From assembly GCA_964531735.1 (NCBI GenBank), contig CAZHGD010000184.1:1-14999 (forward strand): a DNA stretch of 14,999 nucleotides, read 5' to 3'. The position numbers and the translations under genes were made by a program. Below the pieces are notes generated by a model. That model was not told the origin of the DNA. It did not search any database and saw only the letters and a program-made list of their open reading frames with translations. Shown one piece after another: positions 1 to 7,498 of this stretch. The stretch is from CAZHGD01 sp964531735. GTDB taxonomy: Bacteria > Armatimonadota > UBA10988. Every line of letters begins with the position of its first letter. Positions within the stretch are counted from its first letter, which is position 1.

Positions 1-1866
1 GTCGCCTGCCTCATCGTCACGCCCGCTGGTCCCGTCCCGCAGCACCCTCGCTATCCCTCGCCCACCAGCCTGGCCTGGTCGCCCGACGGCCGCCTGCTGG
101 CGGTCACCGATCCCGGCCGCGGCCAGTTGGTCGTGGTGGACGGTGCTGTCAGCCGCGTGCGGTCCACCATCGACCTGCCGTCACCGCAGGGCCTGTGCTG
201 GGATCCGACGGGGCGCCGGCTGTGGGTCTCGTTGGCCACGGCCAACCAGGTGGCCGAGGTGGACGCGGGCACCTGGCGCGAGGTGCGCCGGCTGGGCGCC
301 GGTCTGCGCCCCGGTCCGTTGGCCTGGGCCGGTTCGCCGGGCCGACTGCTGGTCGGCAACACCACCGGTCGCGGCCTGAGCGTGCTCGATGCCGAGACTG
401 GCCGGCCGCGCGGGCAGATCGCCTGCAGTGGTGAACCCTCGGCCATCGCCGTGTGTGGGCCGACGGCCGTGGTGGCCAACCTGACGCCGGTCGGCGACGC
501 CACCGCTCCGGACAACGCCGCGGTGGTGGACCTGGTGGACCTGGTCAGCCAGACGGCCCGGCCGGTGCGGCTGCCATCGGGCGCCACGAACCTCTCTGCG
601 GTGGCCATCTCGCCGGACGGCCGCTGGGCCTACCTGCCGCACGTGCTGGCGCGGTTCAACCTGCCGACCACGCAGGCCGAGCGTGGCTGGATCAACACCA
701 ATGCGCTGAGCATCATCGATCTGAGCGCGCAACGACTCTACGTGACGGTGCTGCTCGACCACGTCAACGAGGGCGCCGCCGATCCGTGGGGCGCCGCCGT
801 TGCGGCCGATGGCCAGGTCCTCTGGGTGTCGTTGGCCGGAGCGCACCAGTTGGCCCGAGTCGACCTGGCGCGACTGCACCCGTTGCTGGCGGGCCAGATA
901 CCGGCCGACAGCCCGTTGCTCCAGCAAGCCCCGGAGTACCGGCTGACCGCGCAGAACAGCTGGGCGATCATCCGGCAGAACCCGGACCAGCGGGCCGTGC
1001 TGACCGACGACCTGACCGCGTTGCACCTGGCCGGCGTGCTGGAGCTGCGCGCGTTGCCGGGCCGCGGGCCGCGCGGCTTGGCGCTGTCACCCGACGGTGG
1101 CGCGCTGGCCGTGGCCGAGTACTTCAGTGGCCAGGTGACTCGGCTCGACCTGCCGGCCGGCGGGGCACGCTCGCTCAGGCTGGGCGAGGTGCCCGCCGAC
1201 GACCTGGCACGCCGCGGCGAGGCGCTGTTCGGTGACGCCGGCACGTGCTTCCAGCGCTGGCATTCGTGTGCCACCTGCCACCCGGGCAACGGCCGCGCCG
1301 ACGGGCTCAACTGGGATCTGCTCAACGACGGCATCGGCAATCCGAAGAACACGCGGTCGCTGCTGCTGGCCGACCGGCGCCTGCCGCTGATGGCGCACGG
1401 AGTGCGCGGCGACCTGCCCGAGGCGGTTCGCTCCGGCTTCCGGTTCATCCACTTCCGCGAACCGAGCGCCGACGAGGTGGCCGCGGTCACCGCCTACATC
1501 GCCAGCCTCGAACCGGAGCCGAGCCCCTACCGTGGCCCCAGGAGCGAGTTGACGGCCGGCGCCCGGCGTGGCAAGAAGCTCTTCGAGGACCAACGCGTCG
1601 GCTGCGCCAAGTGCCACGCCGGGCCACTGGGCACCGACCAGCAGGCGCACGACGTCGGCACGCGCGCCGAGTTCGACACCTCGGGCGAGTTCGTCACGCC
1701 GGTGCTGGTCGAACTCTGGCGCACAGCCCCGTACCTGCACGACGGACGGGCGTGTAGCCTGGTCGAGGTGCTGCGGCAACACAACTGCCAGGACCGGCAC
1801 GGTGTGACGTCGCATCTGACGCAGACGGACATCGAGGATCTGGCGGCCTACCTACGGTCGTGGTAG
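1..1866 (+). CDS. Exported beta-propeller / di-haem cytochrome c peroxidase-like protein (5' partial)
   Basis: The frame is open from the window edge to the TAG at 1864-1866, giving 621 visible residues; the true start lies upstream. The first visible residues (VACLIVTPAGP) look like the end of a signal peptide, so little is missing. Residues 20-390 hold YVTN/WD-like propeller blades, for example TSLAWSPDGRLLAV, AVAISPDGRWAYL and GLALSPDGGALAV. Two c-type haem sites follow: CATCH at residues 423-427 (bases 1267-1281) and CAKCH at 535-539 (bases 1603-1617). Between and after them are the NPKNTRSLL and WRTAPYLHDG signatures of the di-haem cytochrome c peroxidase/MauG superfamily. It probably acts outside the cytoplasmic membrane as an oxidoreductase or electron carrier; the substrate is not evident. 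An internal ATG or GTG start near 127 would cut the first propeller blade and is unlikely. The next gene starts 16 nt downstream, suggesting one operon. Confidence 0.85.
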   Translation, partial: VACLIVTPAGPVPQHPRYPSPTSLAWSPDGRLLAVTDPGRGQLVVVDGAVSRVRSTIDLPSPQGLCWDPTGRRLWVSLATANQVAEVDAGTWREVRRLGAGLRPGPLAWAGSPGRLLVGNTTGRGLSVLDAETGRPRGQIACSGEPSAIAVCGPTAVVANLTPVGDATAPDNAAVVDLVDLVSQTARPVRLPSGATNLSAVAISPDGRWAYLPHVLARFNLPTTQAERGWINTNALSIIDLSAQRLYVTVLLDHVNEGAADPWGAAVAADGQVLWVSLAGAHQLARVDLARLHPLLAGQIPADSPLLQQAPEYRLTAQNSWAIIRQNPDQRAVLTDDLTALHLAGVLELRALPGRGPRGLALSPDGGALAVAEYFSGQVTRLDLPAGGARSLRLGEVPADDLARRGEALFGDAGTCFQRWHSCATCHPGNGRADGLNWDLLNDGIGNPKNTRSLLLADRRLPLMAHGVRGDLPEAVRSGFRFIHFREPSADEVAAVTAYIASLEPEPSPYRGPRSELTAGARRGKKLFEDQRVGCAKCHAGPLGTDQQAHDVGTRAEFDTSGEFVTPVLVELWRTAPYLHDGRACSLVEVLRQHNCQDRHGVTSHLTQTDIEDLAAYLRSW

Positions 1867-1882
1867 GCCGGGGAGAGCGGTC

Positions 1883-4672
1883 ATGGCGCGATGGCTGGCG
1901 GCGGCGCTGGTGTTGGCACTGCTCGGCCCGGTCGGGGCCGCGACCTCGGCGAGGCGCGCCGAGGTGGAAGCCGACTGGGTGAACCAGGAGATGGTTCGCC
2001 ACCTGAGCGGCGCGCCGGTGACCCCAGCCGAGGATGCCGCCGGCGCGGTCGACGGTGTGAAGGACGGCAAGTGGGGCTTTCACACCGGCCTGGATGATGG
2101 CCCGTGGTGGCAGGTCGACCTGGGCGCGGTGCAACCACTGGCCCGCGTGTTGGTGTTCAACCGCTGCGACTGTGCCGGCCGTGCCGACCGGCTCGCGGCG
2201 CTGCTGTCCCACGACGGTCGCACTTGGCGGCCGGTCTACCAGCACACCGGACCGACCTTCTACGGGGCCAGCGACAACCAGCCGTTGACGATCGCGTTGC
2301 CGGGCAACAGCGCCCGGTTCGTGCGGCTGCAACTGCCGGGCAAGGAGTTCCTGCACCTCGACGAGGTCGAGGTCTACGGCCCGGCGGATCCGGCGCGCAA
2401 TCTGGCACTGGGTCGCCCGGCCGGTCAGAGCAGCACCAGCCAATGGTCGCTACGCCATGTGCGAGTGACCGAGCCGGCCGCCTGGCCGGCCGCCGAGGTG
2501 GCCGAGCGCGGCCGCGCCATGCTGCGTGACCAACAGGCACTCGGGGCCGACACCGCCGCGCTGCGCGCCGAACTGGAGGGCGCGTCCAGAGCGGCCGAGT
2601 TGCCGGCCGGGGCCCCACTTGCAGCGCGTCAGGCGGCGTACTTCCGGGTCCGCTGGGTGGTTCGGCGCATTGCGCTGGCGCACCCGGGCCTCGACTTCGA
2701 CCGCCTGGTCTTCGCCAAGCGACTGCCTGGTTCGTTCAGCCACATGTCCGATCAGAACTACGGTTGGTGGTCGCGTCCCGGCGGCGGGTTGTACATCCTC
2801 GATGGTCTGCGGAGCGACGAACCGCGGTTACGCTGTCTGACCGCGGGCCTGCCGGCCGGCAGCGTCAACAGCCCCGATCTGTCGTATGACGGACAGCGGA
2901 TCGTGTTTGCCTGGTGCCGCTGGTACCCCGAGACCGCTGGCAACCGGAACAAGGTGGACAAGGCCAGCCTACCCGACGACGCGTTCTACCACCTGTACGA
3001 GGTGCGCGTCGACGGCTCGGGCCTGCGCCAGCTCACGCGCGGGCGCTACGACGACTTCGACGGGCGCTATCTGCCCAGTGGCGACATCGCGTTCTTGTCC
3101 ACGCGGCGAGGGCAGACCACGACCGTCGTGGGCAGTGCGCCCACCACGCTGACCGCAGCGCAGCCGGACAGCTACGTGCGCTGCGGCGGCGACAACTACC
3201 GGCCGGTGGCCGTCTACACGATGCACACCATGCGGCCCGACGGCAGCGAGTTGCGCACGCTCTCGCCGTTCGAGAACTTCGAGTGGACGCCGTCCATCGC
3301 CGATGACGGGCGCATCTACTACGCGCGCTGGGACTATGTCGACCGCGACAACATGCCGTACATGAGTCTGTGGTCCACCAACCCGGACGGGACGAATCCG
3401 CAGATCGTCTACGGCAACCACACGCGGAACCCGCACTGCATTTTCGAAGCGCGCTCGGTGCCGGGCAGCCGGAAGCTGATGTTCACCGCCTCGGGCCACC
3501 ACTCCATCACGGGTGGCAGTCTGGCGCTGATCGATCCGGCGCAGGGCCTCGATGGGGCGCAGGCGCTGACGCGGCTGACCCCAGAGGTGTGCTTCCCCGA
3601 GAGCGAAGGCTGGCCGGCCACCTTCTATGCCAACCCGTACCCGCTGACCGAGCGGGCCTGGCTGTGTGCGTGGAGCAACAAGCCGCTCCAGGCTCAGGGG
3701 CAGGCCAACTTCGGCAACGGCCTGGGTCTCTACCTCGGCGACGCCTCGGGCAACCTGGAGCTGATCCACCGCGATGCCGAGGTGTCGAGCATGTACCCGC
3801 TGCCACTCAAGCCGCGCCTGGCGCCGCCGGTGCTGGCGGCCGGCGAGCGCGGGAGCGACGATCCCGGACGCTTCCTGATCGCCGATGTGTACCGCGGCTT
3901 GCCCGGCGTCGCACGCGGCACCATCAAGCGCCTGCGGGTGGTGGCCACGCCGGCCAAGACGCAGCCGCACATGAACACGCCGAGCCTGGGCATGACCAAC
4001 GACGACCCCGGCAAGTGCGTCCTGGGCACGGTGCCGGTCGAGGCCGACGGGTCGGCCTACTTCCAGGTGCCGGCCGGGGTGGGGCTGTTCTTCCAGGCGC
4101 TGGACGGCCATGACCAGGCGGTGCAGACGATGCGCAGCCTGACCTATGTGCAGCCGCGACAGACGCTGACCTGCGTCGGCTGCCACGAACCGCGCAACAC
4201 GGCGCCACCGAACGTGCGGCCGCAGGCAGTGGCGCGGGCCGCCTCGCGGCTGCGGCCCGGCCCGACGGGCTCGTGGCCGCTCCGCTTCGACCAGTTGGTG
4301 CAGCCGCTGCTCGACGTGCGCTGCGTGAGCTGCCACCAGCCCGGCGGCTCGGGCGGGCGCTGGAACCTGCAAGCCGCCGCGGCGTATGAGACGCTCGTCG
4401 GCTACGGCCGGCCCAGCCTGCGCGAGCACGTGCTGGGCCGGTACCGCCAGGGACACTCCACCGCCGGGCAGGGCGCGGCGGCCACCAGCCCGCTGCTGCG
4501 GTTGCTGAGCGCACCGGCAGGGCACCAGCAGGTGGTCCTCAGTGCCGCCGAGCGCGAGCGGCTGGTGACCTGGATGGACACCTACGGTCAGCGGCTCGGG
4601 TCGTTCAGCCCACAGCAGGAGCAGGAGCTCAGCCGACTCCGCCAGGTCTGGGCCGCATTGCTTGAGCCATAA
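1883..4672 (+). CDS. HzsA-related exported di-haem protein with discoidin and PD40 domains
   Basis: This 929-residue protein starts at ATG 1883, with GGGGAG (1870-1875) 7 nt upstream. A signal peptide is visible at residues 1-20 (LAAALVLALLGPVGAA). Residues ~50-166 form an F5/8 type C (discoidin) domain, with WWQVDLG and ARFVRLQLP near its end. Residues ~280-600 carry PD40/TolB-like blades such as LYEVRVDGSGLRQLTRG (371) and MHTMRPDGSELRTLS (447). Residues ~679-770 resemble the hydrazine synthase alpha middle domain: GTIKRLRVV, then TVPVEADGSAYFQVP, ending at haem site CVGCH (764-768, bases 4172-4186). A second site, CVSCH, is at 814-818 (bases 4322-4336). Such HzsA-related proteins occur in many bacteria that are not anammox organisms, so hydrazine synthesis should not be assumed. 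An electron-transfer or redox role at the cell surface is inferred. It lies just behind the propeller/peroxidase-like gene. Confidence 0.85.
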   Translation: MARWLAAALVLALLGPVGAATSARRAEVEADWVNQEMVRHLSGAPVTPAEDAAGAVDGVKDGKWGFHTGLDDGPWWQVDLGAVQPLARVLVFNRCDCAGRADRLAALLSHDGRTWRPVYQHTGPTFYGASDNQPLTIALPGNSARFVRLQLPGKEFLHLDEVEVYGPADPARNLALGRPAGQSSTSQWSLRHVRVTEPAAWPAAEVAERGRAMLRDQQALGADTAALRAELEGASRAAELPAGAPLAARQAAYFRVRWVVRRIALAHPGLDFDRLVFAKRLPGSFSHMSDQNYGWWSRPGGGLYILDGLRSDEPRLRCLTAGLPAGSVNSPDLSYDGQRIVFAWCRWYPETAGNRNKVDKASLPDDAFYHLYEVRVDGSGLRQLTRGRYDDFDGRYLPSGDIAFLSTRRGQTTTVVGSAPTTLTAAQPDSYVRCGGDNYRPVAVYTMHTMRPDGSELRTLSPFENFEWTPSIADDGRIYYARWDYVDRDNMPYMSLWSTNPDGTNPQIVYGNHTRNPHCIFEARSVPGSRKLMFTASGHHSITGGSLALIDPAQGLDGAQALTRLTPEVCFPESEGWPATFYANPYPLTERAWLCAWSNKPLQAQGQANFGNGLGLYLGDASGNLELIHRDAEVSSMYPLPLKPRLAPPVLAAGERGSDDPGRFLIADVYRGLPGVARGTIKRLRVVATPAKTQPHMNTPSLGMTNDDPGKCVLGTVPVEADGSAYFQVPAGVGLFFQALDGHDQAVQTMRSLTYVQPRQTLTCVGCHEPRNTAPPNVRPQAVARAASRLRPGPTGSWPLRFDQLVQPLLDVRCVSCHQPGGSGGRWNLQAAAAYETLVGYGRPSLREHVLGRYRQGHSTAGQGAAATSPLLRLLSAPAGHQQVVLSAAERERLVTWMDTYGQRLGSFSPQQEQELSRLRQVWAALLEP

Positions 4673-4708
4673 CGAGCTGCTTCGTTAAGTTCGCGATACC
4701 CGACCGCA

Positions 4709-4737
4709 TTGAAGTCGGCGCCGCTGGTCGGTAGACT
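4709..4737 (+). promoter_or_regulatory. Candidate sigma-70-type promoter for the pseudopilin gene
   Basis: A -35-like TTGAAG (4709-4714) and a -10-like TAGACT (4732-4737) are separated by exactly 17 nt. Each hexamer matches the E. coli consensus at 4 of 6 positions. The site lies in the 134-nt gap before the prepilin gene and leaves about 60 nt of leader. The hexamers are imperfect and the host consensus is unknown. Confidence 0.4.
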
Positions 4738-4791
4738 GTGTGGCAATACCCGTACGCGCATGGGGCAAGACCATCCGGTCCGTTGGGTCGG

Positions 4792-4797
4792 AAGGAG
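4792..4797 (+). promoter_or_regulatory. Ribosome binding site fixing the pseudopilin start
   Basis: AAGGAG lies 9 nt before ATG 4807. It decides for that start over an in-frame GTG at 4738, which would put 23 non-leader-like residues before the prepilin signal. Confidence 0.75.
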
Positions 4798-4806
4798 ACA
4801 CCCGGC

Positions 4807-5457
4807 ATGCGTCGTCACGCGTTCACGCTGATCGAACTGCTGGTCGTAATTGCCATCATCGCCATCCTGGCGGCGATTCTGTTCCCGGTGTTCGCCAAGG
4901 CGCGCGAGAAGGCCCGGCAGTCGTCGTGCTCCAGCAACGTCAAGCAGCTCGGCTTGGCCTACCTGCAGTACCTCCAGGACTACGACGAGCGGTTCACCGG
5001 CCGCTACATCGGACCCTATACCGGCGGTACCTGGACGCCGGGCCAGGCCAACTCGGACTATGACTGGGCGGCGCTGATCCAGCCATACATCAAGAACACC
5101 CAGGTCTACCTGTGCCCCAGCACCCCGGCGCGGTTCACCCACGGCCCGATCAGCTCCAACTACGGCTACAACCTGTGCGCGCTGGGTGCAGACCAGCCGC
5201 GGAACCTGGCCCCAATGCTGGCGCAGGTGACCAGCGCCTCGACCACCGTGCTGCTGGGCGAGTCCTACTGCTGCGGCATCAAGGGCACCAACGCCGCCGA
5301 CCCGCGCAACTGCCTCTACATCGGGCCGGGCAGCAACGCTGAGCAGCCGCGCATGTTCATCCACAACGAAGGCATCAACCTGGCCTTCGTCGACGGGCAC
5401 GTCAAGTGGTTCGCCTCGCAGAAGATCCCGCGGGGCACGTTCTGGGGGCTGAACTGA
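4807..5457 (+). CDS. Type II secretion/type IV pilin-like pseudopilin, H-X9-DG (DUF1559-like) protein
   Basis: This is a 216-residue prepilin. The leader is MRRHA, followed by FTLIELLVVIAIIAILAAIL, the class III prepilin signal with Glu at +5 and a hydrophobic helix that inserts in the membrane. The residue before the cleavage point is Ala rather than the usual Gly. The helix continues as FPVFAKAREKARQ, common in Armatimonadota and related phyla. The C-terminus has the H-X9-DG motif: His in FIHNEG, then DG in FVDGHVKWF. Several cysteines (for example SYCCGIKG) could form disulfides. Members of this family are abundant in Planctomycetota, Verrucomicrobiota and Armatimonadota, usually as scattered single genes; the function of most is unknown. 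Its own candidate promoter and ribosome binding site suggest it is transcribed separately from the upstream di-haem genes. A strong palindrome follows 24 nt after the stop. Confidence 0.92.
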   Translation: MRRHAFTLIELLVVIAIIAILAAILFPVFAKAREKARQSSCSSNVKQLGLAYLQYLQDYDERFTGRYIGPYTGGTWTPGQANSDYDWAALIQPYIKNTQVYLCPSTPARFTHGPISSNYGYNLCALGADQPRNLAPMLAQVTSASTTVLLGESYCCGIKGTNAADPRNCLYIGPGSNAEQPRMFIHNEGINLAFVDGHVKWFASQKIPRGTFWGLN

Positions 5458-5481
5458 TCCGTGCCGACCGTTGCGCTGCCA

Positions 5482-5515
5482 ACGAAGAGTGCCGCCCGCG
5501 GGCGGCACTCTTCGT
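5482..5515. terminator. 34-bp perfect palindrome, probable bidirectional terminator
   Basis: Bases 5482-5498 are the exact reverse complement of 5499-5515, with ACGAAGAGTGCCGCCC leading to a GC-rich centre (CCGCGG). The RNA from either strand would fold into a long hairpin. It lies in the 78-nt gap between the converging pseudopilin (stop 5457, + strand) and nrfA (stop 5536, - strand), where a shared terminator is expected. There is no clear run of U on either side, so it may act with other factors or protect the 3' ends of the messages. Confidence 0.7.
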
Positions 5516-5535
5516 GCGGTTGGCTGCCGGCCGGC

Positions 5536-6948
5536 CTACTTCGCCTTGACCGTGACCACCTCGCGCAGAGCAACCTGGCCCTGCCGCAGGTAGTTCAGCG
5601 ATAGCGAGAGCAGTCGCAGGCTCTCCTGTGGCGCGTGGAACCCGACCGAGTTCTCCGACTCGACCATGTCGATCAGGAACTGGGCCTTGCGCTGCAAGTC
5701 GCGCGGTTTGGCCAGTTGCTCGTCGTTGGCGCCGGCGGCAATCGCCGTCTTCAGGTCGCCGATGAACTCCATCAGGGCGTCCATGGTCAGGTTGCGCACC
5801 TCGAAGACGCGGTCCTGGATCGCCTCGGCCCGCGCCTTCAGCTCGGCCTCGGGCACGCGGTGGCAGGTCTGGCACGAGTTGGCGATGTTGAGCAGCGGGC
5901 TGCGCACGTGGTGATCGCTGATCTTCTGGGCGCCGACCCGCAGGTACGGCATGTGGCAGTCGGCGCAGGCGACGCCGGCACGGGCGTGGGTGCCCTGTGA
6001 CCAGGTCTCGAACTCTGGATGCTGCGCCTTCAGCATCGGCGCGCCGGTCTCCTTGTGCGTCCAGTCGGTGAACTTGACCTCATCGTAGTAGGCCAGGATC
6101 TGGTCGGCTTTGAGGCCCTTGTGCCAGGGGTAGGTGAGGCGCTTCTCATCGCCCTTGAAGTAGTACTCCACGTGGCACTGGCCGCACACGAAGCTGCGCA
6201 TCTCCTGGCGCGTGGCCATCGTGTTCGGGTCGTAGTTGGGCACGCCCTGGCCCGCCTTGTAGGCGCGGATGCCTTCGAGGAAGCCGGGCCGCGTGATGCG
6301 CAGTTGCATCGTCTTGGGGTCGTGGCAGTCGATGCAAGAGACCGGATGCTGGAACTGCTTGCGGGCTTCGCTGTAGGGCATCTGGTTGAACACCTCGAAG
6401 CCTTGGATCAGGTCCCCGCCGCCCGCCTTCTTGTAGGGCACATAGACCGAGGCATGGCAGTGGATGCAGGTGCCTGGTTGCTGCTTGACGCGCTGGCGCT
6501 CGGTGTAGGTCTGGTCCTCCAGCATATAGGCATGGCCGCGGCGCTCGCGGTAGTCCACGGCGAAGGCATAGCCGGCCCACATGGTCTTCAACCGGGGGTC
6601 CACCTCCAGCTTCGACCGGGCGACCACCGAGCGCGGGTCGGCCTCGCTCGGTGTGCGCGGCAGTGCCTCGGAGCCGCCGTACTTGGTGCGAACCTGGTCG
6701 ACGGTCTTCCGGTACTGGTCATACTGCTGCGGGAAGTTCTTGCCCCACACGGCCGGGTCGTCGGTCTCGTCGTTGAGTTCGACCACTCGGTAGAACGGAT
6801 TGCGTTCCTCCTGCTTGTGGCCATGGATGTTGATCAGCAACGCCGTGAGGGCGAACGTCACCACGGCACTGGCCACGGCCACGAGCAACATGAAGCAGCC
6901 ACCGAGACGCGGCGAGCGGCCGCCGGCTCCGGTCGTGTCTTGGCCCAT
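5536..6948 (-). CDS. nrfA: Ammonia-forming cytochrome c nitrite reductase, catalytic pentahaem subunit
   Basis: NrfA reduces nitrite to ammonium with six electrons, the last step of dissimilatory nitrate reduction to ammonium, outside the cytoplasmic membrane. From ATG 6948 the protein has 470 residues. A hydrophobic segment at ~17-41 is a signal peptide or membrane anchor. Five haem sites are present: CIHCH (161-165), CIDCH (205-209), CGQCH (255-259), CADCH (328-332) and CQTCH (359-363). By alignment from memory with E. coli and Wolinella NrfA, the active-site Arg is in RRGH (R137), Tyr is Y262 in HVEYYF and His is H310 in KAQHPE. The calcium-site residues E261, K307 and Q309 also appear present. 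The first haem site normally reads CXXCK; here it is CXXCH, a variant known in some NrfA lineages. The start is fixed by AAGGAG 6 nt upstream. nrfH ends 25 nt before it, so the two form an operon. Confidence 0.95.
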   Translation of the reverse strand: MGQDTTGAGGRSPRLGGCFMLLVAVASAVVTFALTALLINIHGHKQEERNPFYRVVELNDETDDPAVWGKNFPQQYDQYRKTVDQVRTKYGGSEALPRTPSEADPRSVVARSKLEVDPRLKTMWAGYAFAVDYRERRGHAYMLEDQTYTERQRVKQQPGTCIHCHASVYVPYKKAGGGDLIQGFEVFNQMPYSEARKQFQHPVSCIDCHDPKTMQLRITRPGFLEGIRAYKAGQGVPNYDPNTMATRQEMRSFVCGQCHVEYYFKGDEKRLTYPWHKGLKADQILAYYDEVKFTDWTHKETGAPMLKAQHPEFETWSQGTHARAGVACADCHMPYLRVGAQKISDHHVRSPLLNIANSCQTCHRVPEAELKARAEAIQDRVFEVRNLTMDALMEFIGDLKTAIAAGANDEQLAKPRDLQRKAQFLIDMVESENSVGFHAPQESLRLLSLSLNYLRQGQVALREVVTVKAK

Positions 6949-6954
6949 GCTCGG

Positions 6955-6960
6955 CTCCTT
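6955..6960 (-). promoter_or_regulatory. Ribosome binding site fixing the nrfA start
   Basis: AAGGAG on the minus strand lies 6 nt before ATG 6948. It rules out the longer frame reaching 7041, which would overlap the end of nrfH and add residues unlike an export signal. Confidence 0.8.
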
Positions 6961-6973
6961 GGGCGCCTCGCCG

Positions 6974-7426
6974 TTAGTGCAGGTGCCCCACATTGGGATG
7001 ACAGCGGACACAGGAGATCGCGCCGCTGGTCTGGTGCGCACGGTCGATCTGGGCGACCACGTCGGCGTGGCAGTACCGACAGCCCGCCTCGGTCACCGCC
7101 AGGTTGCGCGGGCCGATGCGGATCGGCTCATGGAACCGGCCGGTCGTGAAGGCGACGCTGTGATGCCAGCCGTTGAGCGCCTTGGTGAACCACTTGCCGA
7201 CGAAGCTGTGCGGCGTGTGGCAGTCGTTGCAGACCGCCACCGCGTGGTGGCTCGAGCGCGTCCAGCCGGCAAACTGCTCGCGCATGATGTGGCAGTTGCG
7301 GCAGGCCAGCGGGTCGTTCGTCATGTACGACGTGCCCTTGGCGTAGACGAACGTGAAGCCGCCCACGCCGGCCGCGGTGCCCACGCCCAGCCCCACCAGC
7401 AGTTGCAGGATCGCCAGTCTGCTCAA
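6974..7426 (-). CDS. nrfH: Cytochrome c nitrite reductase small subunit, tetrahaem quinol dehydrogenase
   Basis: NrfH is a membrane-anchored NapC/NirT-family cytochrome that oxidises menaquinol and passes electrons to NrfA. The chosen start is TTG 7426, giving 150 residues; AGGAGA (7432-7437) lies 5 nt upstream. The other possible start, a TTG at 7483, has no clear binding site and would place 19 polar residues before the anchor. One transmembrane helix spans residues ~4-27. Four haem sites follow: CRNCH (42-46), CNDCH (66-70), CRYCH (116-120) and CVRCH (139-143). The first reads CRNCHIM, with M48 matching the methionine that ligates haem 1 in Desulfovibrio NrfH. The length is normal for the family. 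nrfA follows after 25 nt, and the complex is expected to be NrfH2A4 as in other bacteria. Confidence 0.93.
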   Translation of the reverse strand: MSRLAILQLLVGLGVGTAAGVGGFTFVYAKGTSYMTNDPLACRNCHIMREQFAGWTRSSHHAVAVCNDCHTPHSFVGKWFTKALNGWHHSVAFTTGRFHEPIRIGPRNLAVTEAGCRYCHADVVAQIDRAHQTSGAISCVRCHPNVGHLH

Positions 7427-7431
7427 CTCGG

Positions 7432-7437
7432 TCTCCT
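7432..7437 (-). promoter_or_regulatory. Ribosome binding site deciding a TTG start for nrfH
   Basis: AGGAGA on the minus strand lies 5 nt before TTG 7426. No ATG or GTG is available near the start of the anchor helix, so this site supports the non-standard start codon. Confidence 0.65.
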
Positions 7438-7449
7438 GGCCTGTGCGCC

Positions 7450-7466
7450 GCGGATTGCGAATCCGC
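7450..7466 (-). other. Short hairpin in the gap before nrfH
   Basis: GCGGATT (7450-7456) and AATCCGC (7460-7466) are exact inverted repeats around a 3-nt loop. It sits in the 72-nt gap between the radical SAM gene and nrfH, the longest gap inside this operon. It has no U-run after it in the direction of transcription, so it does not look like a terminator. It could be an mRNA stability or processing element or an operator; it may also be chance. Confidence 0.35.
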
Positions 7467-7498
7467 CACAAAACTACCTGCAAGTCTTCTGCCGCACC

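Noticed and set aside
2969..4525. 518-residue minus-strand open frame opposite the HzsA-related gene
   Set aside because: The + strand frame has ordered domains and haem motifs; this one is a GC-driven shadow rich in Arg, Ala and His.
1883..4672. Hydrazine synthase, suggesting an anammox organism
   Set aside because: Only the alpha-type domain is present, fused to other domains, with no HzsB/HzsC and no other anammox genes. Similar proteins are widespread outside anammox bacteria.
4738..4806. Upstream GTG start for the pseudopilin
   Set aside because: It would bury the prepilin leader behind 23 extra residues, and AAGGAG is placed for ATG 4807.
6949..7041. Longer nrfA frame starting at 7041
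   Set aside because: It overlaps the end of nrfH, and a strong binding site precedes ATG 6948.
6019..7149. Long + strand open frame opposite nrfA
   Set aside because: It lies opposite all the conserved NrfA motifs and has no recognisable domain or ribosome binding site.
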